This document shows, piece by piece, positions 46,426-55,468 of a stretch of DNA of 64,000 bases (its first letter is position 1; each line of letters begins with the position of its first letter). The stretch spans positions 2,367,001 through 2,431,000 of the forward strand of contig CP031740.1 in the NCBI GenBank assembly GCA_022701275.1, written 5' to 3'. Below the pieces are notes generated by a model that saw nothing but the letters and a program-made list of their open reading frames with translations, was not told the DNA's origin and did no database searches. Source of the stretch: Microcoleus vaginatus PCC 9802. GTDB taxonomy: Bacteria; Cyanobacteriota; Cyanobacteriia; Cyanobacteriales; Microcoleaceae. The position numbers were made by a program, and so were the translations under genes.

Positions 46426-47574
46426 ATGCGGCATTCCCTGTTGAGCAAGTTTCAAGGAACCATCCTGGGGGCAGTTTTAGGAGACTCTATAGGCCTGCAA
46501 TACCAAAGGCAACTCGTGGGTATTCCCCCCCAAACAGAAGACTTGCAGCCGATTTTACAACTGACGAAACACCAACAATTGACCTTAAGTGGGGCAACAT
46601 TGGCGTTGAATTCTGTCAACAGTAAAATCCCAAGTGGCAAAGACTCATCCGAATCCGGGAGACTTGCGGTGGCGTGCGCTCAAAGTTTAATTCGGTGTAG
46701 CGGTTTAGATTTAAAAGATTGGCGCGATACTTGGGAAGCATTTGCCAAGTCGGAAATCTACCATCGGCCAAGCACTGAGTTTGAAAGCATCCTTAATCCT
46801 TGTGAAGCTGCCGTTGCGACGCTTCCTGCTGCGATGTTTTTTCACGAAAATAAAGCCAAGCTGCGAGAAAAAATCATGCTGGCGATAGAGGTTTGGCCCA
46901 ACGAAAAGCAGCCAGAATGGGAAACAGCAATTTTAGCAGTAGCATATATGCTCGCCCGAGCTCTCAAAGAAAGACTTGACCCGGCAACAGCGATCGAGCA
47001 AACAATTGCCTACGTGAAAACAGATCATGGCTTAACAGAGCTGCTACTGCAAGTACAAATACTATTAGAAAAGGGAGCCGATTTAGAAACAGCCACAACT
47101 CACCTGTGCAAAAGCGCCACAGCTTTGCGAGAAAGACAGGACGAGGGCAAGAAAAAATCACACACCAACTCAATTATCAACCCGGGAATTTTCATTCCCA
47201 TTGCCGTAGCTTTCTACTGCTTCTTGAACACCCCAGAAGATTTACGCTTGTCAGTGGTGCGGGCGGCCCGCTGCGGCATAGCCGGGCAACTCACCTGCGC
47301 TTTGACGGGAGCTTTGTCTGGAGCATACAACGGTGTTGCTGCGATTCCTGTAGAATGGCGACAAGTATCTTCGGCTGCGCTTACATCGGTGCCGCTAGCT
47401 GAGGGCCCTGAACCCTCGGTCTGGGAAACCCGCAGCGATGCAAAAATTGTAGAGTTAGCAAATAACCTGTTTGCTGTTTGGGCGGGAGTTTACAGGCCCG
47501 ATGCCACCCAGGATTCCGCAGCACTAGCCCGAGCGGTGGCTGCACCTTATGTCATTAGACCTCGTAATATATAA
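46426..47574 (+). CDS. ADP-ribosylglycohydrolase-fold protein, probably catalytically inactive
   Basis: 382 aa. The N-terminus FQGTILGAVLGDSIGLQYQ is the family start, and the C-terminal ALTGALSGAYNGVAAIPVEWRQ matches the last helices. The two metal-binding motifs appear degraded: the TDDT-type motif corresponds to KDSSESGRLA, and the GGDTDT-type motif before the last helices corresponds to CGIAGQLTCA. Active ADP-ribosylglycohydrolases need those Asp/Thr residues for two Mg ions. I infer a pseudoenzyme or altered chemistry. Such divergent cyanobacterial members exist, to my recollection. Single gene. Confidence 0.75.
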   Translation: MRHSLLSKFQGTILGAVLGDSIGLQYQRQLVGIPPQTEDLQPILQLTKHQQLTLSGATLALNSVNSKIPSGKDSSESGRLAVACAQSLIRCSGLDLKDWRDTWEAFAKSEIYHRPSTEFESILNPCEAAVATLPAAMFFHENKAKLREKIMLAIEVWPNEKQPEWETAILAVAYMLARALKERLDPATAIEQTIAYVKTDHGLTELLLQVQILLEKGADLETATTHLCKSATALRERQDEGKKKSHTNSIINPGIFIPIAVAFYCFLNTPEDLRLSVVRAARCGIAGQLTCALTGALSGAYNGVAAIPVEWRQVSSAALTSVPLAEGPEPSVWETRSDAKIVELANNLFAVWAGVYRPDATQDSAALARAVAAPYVIRPRNI

Positions 47575-47995
47575 AAAAGTTTTGAGCTTTTCATAGGGAG
47601 GGGTAAGCAGAAATTAGCACTTAGCAATTAGTAAGCCAAAAGCGCAAGTGGAAGGAGAGCGACAATTAAATATTAAAAACTCAAAAATTAAATCGGACGC
47701 GCCTGCCCCAAAAAACAGGGTTTCAACGAGAATATGGGGTTGGGAAACGAAGCATTTACGGAGAAACAGGGTTTGTAGGCCTCGCGCGCGAGTTCTGTTC
47801 AAGATGGACAAGGGAAGGAAAAAAGGTGCTTGCGTTGTTGGTCACAGTCAGGAAACCCAACTGCTGGCCATAGTCAGGCAAAGTAGGCTGGGGGGTTGAA
47901 TATTCAGCCAGGGTAGTTCGCATAAAATCAATCAAGATGCATAGTCAGAAATTCTGACAAAGCTGCTGGATAACAGTGATATATCTTCGACACAA
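47575..47995. other. 421-bp gap, no supported gene
   Basis: It contains two AAACAGGGTTT copies (about 47713 and 47763), a short GCGCGCGAG stretch, and an AATTAGCA-type tract near 47613. These are repeat debris rather than a gene. Nothing else is seen. Confidence 0.4.
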
Positions 47996-50551
47996 ATGAA
48001 TACGCTCTCCTCATTGATGCGGCAGATTGAGCAGCTAGGGGCTGCGCGCTCACTGCGCCAACACATTGCTAAAGTGCAAAATGTCGGCAGCAAAGCAGAT
48101 ACCTCACGCGCTGGCGGGTCTCTCCTGAGCCGTTTGTCGCGCCAGAAATGGGATTTGCCCGAGACTTTTACTACTAGATTTACAAGTAAAGCCTCCAAAT
48201 CAAGCCTCAAAAATCAAGCTCGTTCCCCTATGTTGGCGCTGGTCGCGGTAGTTTCCCTAAGCAGCACTCTGGGCCACCGCTTCTACAACCAGCCGAAACT
48301 GGATGTGGGGACGAAAGCTCCTCAGACGATTAAGGCTCCTGCTAGTGCTAGCATCCCTGATTACAAAACTACTGAAGAACAGCGGAAAGCAGCGCGGATC
48401 GGAGCTGTAGCGATGTTAATGCTCGATCCAGCAGTTGACGGACAAATTTATCGAGAATTACAACAATTTTTGCAGCAGGGAAGCGAGCTGCGGGAAGCGG
48501 TAGGCCCGTTTCCGTTTGCGAGTCCCTCGGTGCTCTCAAATACGGCTCAGGTTTACTTGCGGGGCTGTCCGGAGTGGGAGTGGCGATCTATTGTGGCGCA
48601 AGCGGGTGACACAAGTGCAACTTCCGAGCGATTGAGTTTGGATTCCCCCGCAATTGCTGCGGCAACAGATAACAAGTCTCAGCAAGATGCTATCGCTCAA
48701 CTGCAAGCTTACAGCCGATCGGTCCGGGCAGCAGAGTTTCAAAGCCTGACAGACAGTATTTCCTCTGCTCGCCGCCGCTATCTCCATGCTGTGGAGGCGC
48801 TGGGAGAACCATCGGTTTTGGGGCTCCCACAGATTTACGATACTTCGCTGTTTGATTTGTCGGATGCAGCTTGGCAGAAAACCCAAACCGGTATGAGTCG
48901 GGCGGCAAAAAGGATGGTGGCTCAAGGTATCCCGCAGGGGTTGCCAAAGGAGATTTTGAAAGAAGCTGTGAAGTTGCAAGTGGCTGAGGAAGTGCCGTTA
49001 GAGTCCCAAGCTTTGGCGGTTGAGGGTTTAACAGCCATTTTGCAGCCAAATCTGGTGAGAGATCCGGAGGAAACCAAAGAGTTAGCTGAATTAGCGGCGC
49101 AAAAGGTGAAACCGGTGATGATCGCAGTCGATCGGGGCGAGATAATTGTTGCACAAGGACAAGAGATCTCGCAGCAGGATTTCGTGTTGCTGGACTATTT
49201 TGGTTTAAGCCGGCGGGGGGTAAATTGGCTGGGGCTGACGGGTTTTGTTTGTTTAGTCGCGGGGGCAATTGCGATCGTACTGCTGGTGGAAAGGCACTAC
49301 CGCTTGCGCCGCAGAGATCATTTGCTATTGCTGCTGCTGACTTTGAGCGCGCCGGTGCTGGTGAGTTTGGGGCTGCCTTGGACGAGTTTGCCCGCGATCG
49401 GGATTTTAGCGGGCGGCTTCTACGGTTCGGCGGTAGGAGTGACTGTGGTGGGGCTGCTGTCGGTGGTGCTGCCCGTTGGCTTAAATGTGGAGTTGATTCA
49501 TTTAGTCGCTAGCGGGGCGGGGGGATTGCTGGGCGCTTTTATGGCCGGGCGGCTGCGATCGCGCGAGGAATTGGCTCTTTTGGGCTTGGCTCTTGGGTTG
49601 ACTCAGGGCACGGTTTATCTGGTGGGAACTTTGATTGCCAGCGCCGCTGTCGGTGCGATTTGGTACGTCGTGCTCGGTACTGTGGGCGCGCAAAGTTTGG
49701 CCGGTTTGGCTTGGAGCGTTGTGGCGATCGGCATCAGCCCTTATTTGGAACACGTTTTTGACTTGATTACGCCGACTCGGCTGGCGGAACTTGCCAATCC
49801 CAACCGCCCGCTGTTGAAGAAATTGGCTGCCGAGGCTCCGGGGACTTTTCAGCACACGCTGTTTGTGGCGAGTTTGGCGGAGGCTGCGGCCCGGGAACTC
49901 GGCTGCAATGTTGAGCTGGTCAGAGCTGGGACATTATACCACGATATTGGAAAAATGCACGACCCCCTCGGATTTTGTGAAAATCAAATGGGCGGGGGTA
50001 ACAAACACGATGAAATTAATGACCCTTGGGCGAGCGCGGAGATTATTAAAAAGCACGTTAGCGAGGGCTTGGTGATGGCGCGGAAGCATCGATTGCCGAA
50101 GGCAATTCAGGCGTTTATTCCCGAGCACCAAGGTACAATGTTAATTGCTTATTTCTACCACCAAGCGCAGCAAATTGCTGCAAAAGAAATAGAAGATTTA
50201 AAGATTGCTTTGCCAGATGCGAATAATTCAAAGTTAGCAATCGCAAGTCGCCAAGTGAGGGAGGAGGATTTTCGCTACGATGGGCCGATTCCGCAGTCGC
50301 GGGAAACGGGGATTCTGATGCTGGCGGATTCTTGCGAGGCTGCTTTGCGATCGCTCAAGGATGCTACTCATGAAGAGGCTTTGAATATGGTTAATCGGAT
50401 TTTGAGGGCTCGCTGGCAGGATAATCAGTTGATGGATTCGGGTTTAACGCGGGAGGATATGTCTCTAATTGCGGAGATTTTTGTGCGGGTTTGGGAACAG
50501 TTCAATCACAAGCGGATTGCTTACCCTAGTGCAGTTTTTACTCCTAGGTAG
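47996..50551 (+). CDS. 7TMR-HD family phosphohydrolase (PgpH-like cyclic-di-AMP phosphodiesterase)
   Basis: 851 aa. A membrane anchor lies near residues 75-95. The extracytoplasmic 7TMR-HD sensor domain covers about 100-410, ending KPVMIAVDRGEIIVAQGQEIS. Seven membrane helices cover about 415-600. The HD domain begins EAPGTFQHTLFVASLAEAAA with the metal pair in TLYHDIGKMHDPLGF, then INDPWASAEIIKKHV and HQGTMLIAYFYHQA. In Firmicutes the homologue PgpH hydrolyses c-di-AMP. All HD residues visible are intact, so the same activity is likely here. Confidence 0.93.
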   Translation: MNTLSSLMRQIEQLGAARSLRQHIAKVQNVGSKADTSRAGGSLLSRLSRQKWDLPETFTTRFTSKASKSSLKNQARSPMLALVAVVSLSSTLGHRFYNQPKLDVGTKAPQTIKAPASASIPDYKTTEEQRKAARIGAVAMLMLDPAVDGQIYRELQQFLQQGSELREAVGPFPFASPSVLSNTAQVYLRGCPEWEWRSIVAQAGDTSATSERLSLDSPAIAAATDNKSQQDAIAQLQAYSRSVRAAEFQSLTDSISSARRRYLHAVEALGEPSVLGLPQIYDTSLFDLSDAAWQKTQTGMSRAAKRMVAQGIPQGLPKEILKEAVKLQVAEEVPLESQALAVEGLTAILQPNLVRDPEETKELAELAAQKVKPVMIAVDRGEIIVAQGQEISQQDFVLLDYFGLSRRGVNWLGLTGFVCLVAGAIAIVLLVERHYRLRRRDHLLLLLLTLSAPVLVSLGLPWTSLPAIGILAGGFYGSAVGVTVVGLLSVVLPVGLNVELIHLVASGAGGLLGAFMAGRLRSREELALLGLALGLTQGTVYLVGTLIASAAVGAIWYVVLGTVGAQSLAGLAWSVVAIGISPYLEHVFDLITPTRLAELANPNRPLLKKLAAEAPGTFQHTLFVASLAEAAARELGCNVELVRAGTLYHDIGKMHDPLGFCENQMGGGNKHDEINDPWASAEIIKKHVSEGLVMARKHRLPKAIQAFIPEHQGTMLIAYFYHQAQQIAAKEIEDLKIALPDANNSKLAIASRQVREEDFRYDGPIPQSRETGILMLADSCEAALRSLKDATHEEALNMVNRILRARWQDNQLMDSGLTREDMSLIAEIFVRVWEQFNHKRIAYPSAVFTPR

Positions 50552-50680
50552 GAGGAAATTTTTAGTTAGGGAAAATCAGCTCGCATTTCAGTTGTGAATG
50601 AGATTTCATTGCGATTTGCCCCGCGAATAACGATGCACTTCAGAATTGTCGCTGACAATTACCACAGGTTGTTTGATTCC

Positions 50681-50827
50681 TCAAAACTCCGAAGAGTCGA
50701 TATCTCTTTCGCCGGCTAGGTGCGATCGCAATTTTTGCCAGTCTTCGGCATCGATCGCATTTGCAAAAGCGATGATAGTATCTACAACCGCAGCGCCGTC
50801 AACAATCCAGCGGATTTGGGGCCGTTC
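50681..50827 (-). pseudogene. NTF2-like (SnoaL-type) fragment
   Basis: Reading the minus strand from 50827, the frame gives IRWIVDGAAVVDTIIAFANA, then AIDAEDWQKLRSHLAGERDID and a stop TGA at 50683-50681. This resembles the first helices of NTF2-like proteins. An in-frame TAG lies just upstream and no start codon is present, so it is a remnant. The remaining 372-bp gap holds nothing else. Confidence 0.4.
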
Positions 50828-50923
50828 CTACATCACAAATAAATTTGGTGAGTTGTGAGTTCAAAAGATTTTAATTTTTAACCGCCGATGAACGCGGATA
50901 AATGCCGATTGTTTATCTTAATT

Positions 50924-51790
50924 CTATCCTTTGACTCCCGCAGCAGTTTCTGTTGGCACAATGTATTTTTGCAAGAGCAAAAATAGCCCTAAAACGGGAA
51001 CAATAGAAATAATAGAACCCGCCGCAACTAAACGCCAATCTAAAGAAAAGGTCCCGGCTAAATTGGCTACCCCTAAAGGTAAAGTGTAATATTCCGGTCT
51101 GTCTAAAACTAGCAGCGGCCACAGAAAGTCGCTCCAAGAACCGATAAATACGAAAATTCCTAGAGTGACTAAAGCTGGCTTAATTGCCGGAATCATGACG
51201 TGCCACCAAATGCCTAATTCACTGCAGCCGTCGATGCGGGCGGCTTCTTCTAGTTCTTTGGGAACTGCTAGGAATGCTTGTCGCAATAAAAATATGCCGA
51301 AGGCTGAGGCTAGTCCGGGAAAGATTACCCCTAAATAACTATTTTTTAGTCCGAGTTGTACAGTCAATATGTATAGGGGAATCATGACTATTTGGAAGGG
51401 AATCATGATTGTGGAAATGATTGTGATTAAGATGGCTTCGCGGCCGCGAAATTTGAGTCGGGCTAAGGGGTAAGCGGCGAGGGCGCAAAAGAGGACGTGG
51501 ATGCTAACTGTGAGGCCGGCAATTAGGGTGCTGTTGAACAGGTAACTGCCGAAGGGGTTGGTTTGCCAAACTTTGATGAAGTTTTCGAGGGTTGGCTGTT
51601 GTGGCCACAGTTGCGGGGGAAATTGAAAGATGTTTTCGTTGGGGGATTTGAGGGAGGTACTGAGCAGCCACAGCAAGGGAAACAGCATTAAAAGTGCGAT
51701 CGCGCTCATGATGCTGTACGTCCACAGGGTGCTCCACGGCGAGGGAGTGTTGTTTGGGGAATTTGGTTTTTTAGTTTTGAGATTGTTCAT
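50924..51790 (-). CDS. Sugar ABC transporter permease (MalG type)
   Basis: About 288 aa with six membrane helices. The EAA loop, [26 protein letters not shown] (split around residues 190-215), docks the ATPase. [16 protein letters not shown] and [20 protein letters not shown] are MalG-type blocks. The start is [10 protein letters not shown] at 51790; the longer frame to 52204 overlaps rpsF on the other strand and is not real. No binding protein, second permease or ATPase is adjacent, so it must work with components encoded elsewhere. Divergent from rpsF, 66 bp apart. Confidence 0.93.
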   Translation of the reverse strand: MNNLKTKKPNSPNNTPSPWSTLWTYSIMSAIALLMLFPLLWLLSTSLKSPNENIFQFPPQLWPQQPTLENFIKVWQTNPFGSYLFNSTLIAGLTVSIHVLFCALAAYPLARLKFRGREAILITIISTIMIPFQIVMIPLYILTVQLGLKNSYLGVIFPGLASAFGIFLLRQAFLAVPKELEEAARIDGCSELGIWWHVMIPAIKPALVTLGIFVFIGSWSDFLWPLLVLDRPEYYTLPLGVANLAGTFSLDWRLVAAGSIISIVPVLGLFLLLQKYIVPTETAAGVKG

Positions 51791-51856
51791 TGTTGGGATA
51801 TGATAATAAGTCCTTGCTTCGTGAGAAGCCTTGTTGTCCATAAGGGGATTATTGCC

Positions 51857-52192
51857 ATGAAACCGTTTATTTACGAAACTATGTACATTCTGCGCCCTGA
51901 TTTGGGTGAGGAAATGACAGACCAGGCGATCGCTAAATATCAAACTATTTTGCGCGATCAAGGTGCTGAAAGCATCGAAACTCAGCACCGTGGCAAGCGC
52001 CGTTTGGCTTACGAAATCGGCAAGCACCGGGACGGAGTATACGTTCAAATGAACTATACAGCTCCGGGCGCTGCAATTTTTACCCTGGAGCGCGCGATGC
52101 GTCTGAGCGAAGAAGTGATTCGCTATTTGACAATCAAGCAAGATGTGCCCGATGCACCTGAAGCGGAAGCGGAAGCTGAAGTCGCCGAGTAG
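51857..52192 (+). CDS. rpsF: 30S ribosomal protein S6
   Basis: 111 aa from ATG 51857 ([19 protein letters not shown]), preceded by AAGGGGATT. It binds 16S rRNA with S18 on the platform of the small subunit. [26 protein letters not shown] is the conserved core. The acidic tail [10 protein letters not shown] is typical of cyanobacterial S6. The upstream in-frame start at 51800 lies before the conserved sequence and is not used. The region after the stop is full of mobile debris. Confidence 0.97.
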   Translation: MKPFIYETMYILRPDLGEEMTDQAIAKYQTILRDQGAESIETQHRGKRRLAYEIGKHRDGVYVQMNYTAPGAAIFTLERAMRLSEEVIRYLTIKQDVPDAPEAEAEAEVAE

Positions 52193-52280
52193 CATTCGTG
52201 TCAACTTAAGGTCTTATGTAGTACCACTCTACTGTGTGACGATTAGGGCCGCTTATGCCCCGGCACGCCTTTCTTAAGGG

Positions 52281-52389
52281 CTACCCTGTACACACAACTT
52301 GAAAAACTAACGTCAGAGCCTTTCCCTCCCCCTGGCATCCTCCTGAAAAAGAGGCTAGGGGGATCTCTGTAATTGTGGGTACAGCATAG
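52281..52389. mobile_element. Miniature inverted-repeat element, 109 bp, with 11-bp target duplication
   Basis: The ends are imperfect 17-bp inverted repeats (14 of 17 match): CTACCCTGTACACACAA at 52281 and the complement of CTATGCTGTACCCACAA ending at 52389. TTTCTTAAGGG occurs directly on both sides (52270-52280 and 52390-52400), an 11-bp direct repeat as expected of a target duplication. It has no coding capacity. It lies 90 bp past rpsF. Confidence 0.75.
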
Positions 52390-52427
52390 TTTCTTAAGGG
52401 CGGGACTTGATGTTAATTGAAATTATA

Positions 52428-52551
52428 AGTAGGTAAGCGGGATTAAACCGAGCTATGTAACAATATGTAAACAGGGCTAACTTAGCCATGCTTAGGGATA
52501 AGGATACTTTACAATCCTTAATATAAGTGTGTTTTACAGCGCCTACCTACT
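52428..52551. mobile_element. MITE-like element, copy 1 (left of the beta-helix gene)
   Basis: 124 bp with ends AGTAGGTAAGCG and CGCCTACCTACT, inverted repeats that match at 11 of 12 bases. It is flanked by TA on both sides, as expected for IS630/Tc1-mariner-type targets. Inside are a TAAGGAT/ATCCTTA stem and a GGCTAACTTAGCC stem. A second copy in the same orientation is at 54259-54382. Over the 126-bp comparison including flanks, they differ at 7 positions (about 94 percent identity). Confidence 0.85.
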
Positions 52552-52625
52552 TACTAGATTTACAAAATTACGAAAGTGCTTTAATGTTTAAACAGTGAGG
52601 ATTAAATGCTGCCTAAAAAGACTTC

Positions 52626-54158
52626 ATGATTAGAAAAACCCTTCATAGGTTCATCACGTTAGTATTAGCAGGATTTCTATTGGCGATTAGTGGCGAGTGC
52701 TGGACATCGCAAACTTTAGCACAAATCCCTCCTCATGTTTTTTATGTTGCACCAAATGGCAGTGATACAAATAACGGTTCACTTGAGCATCCTTGGTCAA
52801 CAATTAATCACGCAGCGGGGGTATTAAAAGCGGGTGAAACAGTTTATATTCGGGGGGGAAATTATCGCCTCACCGAACAAATTCAAGCTAAAAATTCAGG
52901 GACAGAAAAGGCTTGGATTACTTATCGAGCCTATCCTGAACAACGGGTTATTATTGATGCGGATGCAGTTAAAGTAGAGCCTCCCTCTGGTAAGAAATCC
53001 CATTATCCTCATGATCAAGGTGCATTTTTGTTACAAAATGTTAGTTATATTAAAGTCGAAAATTTAGAAGTTATTAATTCCCATAATTCTGGGATTACAG
53101 TTAGAAATAGCCATTTTATTAACCTTTATAATAATAAAACAGAAAATACATTTTCCCCAGGTATTGGTGTTTGGTGGGGTGATCACTATAAAGTAATGGG
53201 AAATACGGTTATTAATGCAAACGATCTGAAGATGGCTGACTTTTTAAATGATTTCCCAGAAGCTCCCCATGAAGCAATTTCAATCGGTGGGGTTGAAAAT
53301 TTTGAAGTTGCTTATAACTTAGTTAAGGATGGGAAAAAAGAAGGGATTGATGTTAAAGAAAAGAGTAAATATGGAACCGTCCATCATAACTATATTCACC
53401 ACATGGCACGACAGGGATTATATGTTGATAGTTGGTTTGGAGTCTTAGAAGATGTTGAGGTCTTTAATAATGTTGTTCATGATTGTAATGGAGCAGGATT
53501 TGCTTTAGCAGTAGAAGGAGGAGCAGAAGCAAAAAATATTCGATTTCACCATAACTTAATTTATGATAACTGGGGAACCGGAATTCTCTTTGCCCGATGG
53601 GGAAATGATGGGTTACGGCATAATATTAAAGTTTATAATAATACGGTTCATCATAATGGTTATGGTAAACCGAACCTAGGAGAAAGCTTTTTTTGGATTA
53701 CTGGAGGGTTATATTTATTTTCTGATAATCTTCAAAATGTTGAAATCAAAAATAATATTTTTAGCAAGAATAGGGGATTTCAAATCGGTTATAGCGATCG
53801 CTATTTGGCGGCTAACTCTGACATCGAAAAGATTTTTCGTCAAAAAGATATTGAGATTAGCCAGAACTTAATCTTTGGAGAAAATAACACCACCCGTCCG
53901 ATTTATGCTGGATGGCTTCCTGATAACTATGCTAATATCTATGGAACGAATGGAACTGCTGCAGTCAGAGAAGAACCTCAATTTGTTAATCCTGAAGAAG
54001 GGAATTTTTACTTAAAATCTCCGGTCAGTAACCCAACCCCATTAACTGCTAATTCTAAAACATCTCAGATGAGAGTTGGAGCTTTTCCCAATGGAGAAAA
54101 ACCCCATTTTTGGTGGCAGGGTAAGTTCCCACCTCAATTTCCTGATTTACCCCAATAA
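52626..54158 (+). CDS. Secreted parallel beta-helix (pectate-lyase-like) protein
   Basis: 510 aa. The signal peptide RKTLHRFITLVLAGFLLAIS ends near residue 33 (LAQ). FYVAPNGSDTNNGSLEHPWSTI is the DUF1565-type start of right-handed beta-helix proteins, and GETVYIRGGNYRLTE, NNKTENTFSPGIGVWW and repeated NIKVYNNTVHHNG units show the helix coils. It is probably a carbohydrate-binding or cleaving exported protein. The gene is AT-rich with weak GATCGC content (one HIP1 site) unlike its neighbours, and lies between two direct MITE copies, so it is probably acquired. No partner gene. Confidence 0.85.
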   Translation: MIRKTLHRFITLVLAGFLLAISGECWTSQTLAQIPPHVFYVAPNGSDTNNGSLEHPWSTINHAAGVLKAGETVYIRGGNYRLTEQIQAKNSGTEKAWITYRAYPEQRVIIDADAVKVEPPSGKKSHYPHDQGAFLLQNVSYIKVENLEVINSHNSGITVRNSHFINLYNNKTENTFSPGIGVWWGDHYKVMGNTVINANDLKMADFLNDFPEAPHEAISIGGVENFEVAYNLVKDGKKEGIDVKEKSKYGTVHHNYIHHMARQGLYVDSWFGVLEDVEVFNNVVHDCNGAGFALAVEGGAEAKNIRFHHNLIYDNWGTGILFARWGNDGLRHNIKVYNNTVHHNGYGKPNLGESFFWITGGLYLFSDNLQNVEIKNNIFSKNRGFQIGYSDRYLAANSDIEKIFRQKDIEISQNLIFGENNTTRPIYAGWLPDNYANIYGTNGTAAVREEPQFVNPEEGNFYLKSPVSNPTPLTANSKTSQMRVGAFPNGEKPHFWWQGKFPPQFPDLPQ

Positions 54159-54258
54159 ACCCTTCATTAAAATAAGTTGTGTCTGTAATAATTAATTGTT
54201 AATAGTTGTATTAAGTACCTAAACAAAATTAATTACACAACTCAATAATAATGATTTA

Positions 54259-54382
54259 AGTAGGTAAGCGGGATTAAATCGAGTTATGTAACAATATGTA
54301 AACAGGGCTACCTTAGCCACGCTTAGGGATAAGGATACTTTACAATCCTTAACATAATTGTGTTTGACAGCGCCTACCTACT
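54259..54382. mobile_element. MITE-like element, copy 2 (right of the beta-helix gene)
   Basis: 124 bp, same orientation and ends as copy 1, with TA on both sides (54257-54258 and 54383-54384). Differences from copy 1 include a compensating change in the internal stem (GGCTACCTTAGCC). With copy 1 it encloses a 1.96-kb unit (52426-54384). Confidence 0.85.
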
Positions 54383-54638
54383 TAGCTACTTATTAAGTTT
54401 ACTGTTAACTAAGGCAAATTCTACTTTCTTGAGAGGCAAAATTCTGCATCTATAACTCTGAACCAAACTATAAAGTTATTTTTGCCCTTGGCAATTAGGT
54501 AGCCGCTAAAATGTGGCTCTTAGAAGTGGAATATTGTCAAATTTTGCCAACTGCTGCTTGAGGTTGGGTCTGAATCAACTAGCCCAAGCTCGATCGCACT
54601 CCCTGCAACCTCGATCGAGATTCTCGCCCCATAGCCCC

Positions 54639-54700
54639 ATTGTAAAGTTTTGTTACAATTTTAATTTGGTAGCTTTAGATACAGAATTGTCTGTTATAGT
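54639..54700 (+). promoter_or_regulatory. Operator-like inverted repeat and -10 box upstream of the small paralogue pair
   Basis: ATTGTAA (54639-54645) and TTACAAT (54653-54659) form a perfect inverted repeat. TATAGT (54695-54700) is a possible -10 box, 60 bp before the first small gene. The rest of the 54385-54759 gap holds no gene. Confidence 0.45.
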
Positions 54701-54759
54701 GATAGAAGAGAAGAAAAAACCAGCCCAACATTAATCTAAAGAATACCGAGGAACTCCCT

Positions 54760-54954
54760 ATGTCTACCGAAAATCAAGCTCGCTCTCTGATGATGCGCCA
54801 CCACCAACTGGTGAAGAACCGCCAGCAATCCATGCTCAACCGCACCGCCACCGAAGTCGGGATGGAAGATACGCATTACTGGGGTCACATACAAGGCAAA
54901 CCGCAGCCGAGCTTTCAAGCCAGTTACGATCGCAGCAACGCCACTATGAGCTAG
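54760..54954 (+). CDS. Small conserved protein, paralogue 1 of 2
   Basis: 64 aa. STENQARSLMMRHHQLVKNRQQ is a basic helix, followed by SMLNRTATEVGMED and an extended tail. The next gene is a shorter copy: the first 35 residues align almost throughout (TxEQARxLMMRHxxLVKNRQxSML.R.A.EVG). The pattern of methionines and basic residues suggests a helical protein binding an acidic partner. I know no function. The start follows GGAACTCCCT and is supported by paralogue alignment. Confidence 0.65.
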   Translation: MSTENQARSLMMRHHQLVKNRQQSMLNRTATEVGMEDTHYWGHIQGKPQPSFQASYDRSNATMS

Positions 54955-55015
54955 GGCAAGCTCAATTTCGACAATTGTCTACGAAGTTATTACCTATAAT
55001 TGGGAGAAATCAGTT

Positions 55016-55156
55016 ATGTCAACTCAAGAACAAGCCCGCACCCTGATGATGCGCCATCAACACCTCGTCAAAAACCGTCAGGAATCCATGCTGAGCCGTG
55101 TGGCTGCTGAAGTTGGTTTAGAGGCTGTCTCTCCAGCGAGTATCGATCGCAAATAA
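55016..55156 (+). CDS. Small conserved protein, paralogue 2 of 2
   Basis: 46 aa from ATG 55016 with GGGAGAA eight bases upstream. STQEQARTLMMRHQHLVKNR then QESMLSRVAAEVGLEAVSP, ending ASIDRK. It is a tandem duplicate of the previous gene 61 bp upstream, without that gene's tail. Tandem duplication with conserved first halves and divergent ends suggests both are functional. Confidence 0.65.
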   Translation: MSTQEQARTLMMRHQHLVKNRQESMLSRVAAEVGLEAVSPASIDRK

Positions 55157-55282
55157 CTCCTTTTTTCAACGGCGAGATAGTTGAATCGAGTTTGTTGTTT
55201 GCCAGCTAAAAATTAATAATGTCAATTACAAAACCGTCGCGACTTCTTCTTGAGTTCTAACTCTAGATTGGAAGTCGCGATT

Positions 55283-55425
55283 AGTTTTATGGGAATTGGG
55301 AATGGGGAATGGGGAATGGGAAATTGGGCTCCAAAGAATGGGGAATCTAAAATCTAAAATCTAAAATCGTTCGACTGAGCGCTCACGCCAAAGTCTAAAA
55401 TCTAAAATCTAAAATCTAAAATGGT
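55283..55425. repeat. GGGAATGG and AAATCTA tandem repeats upstream of argJ
   Basis: TGGGGAAT-type units at about 55285-55320 are followed by AATCTAAA units at about 55344-55368 and 55390-55422. The tract ends beside a TATAAT at 55425-55430 that may be the argJ -10 box. Confidence 0.7.
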
Positions 55426-55468
55426 ATAATCCCCTTTCAGCAGATTGAAGGCTACTAGGGAGGTCATC

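Noticed and set aside
51791-52204. N-terminal extension of the MalG-type permease
   Set aside because: It would overlap rpsF in the opposite strand, and conserved sequence starts at MNNLKTK.
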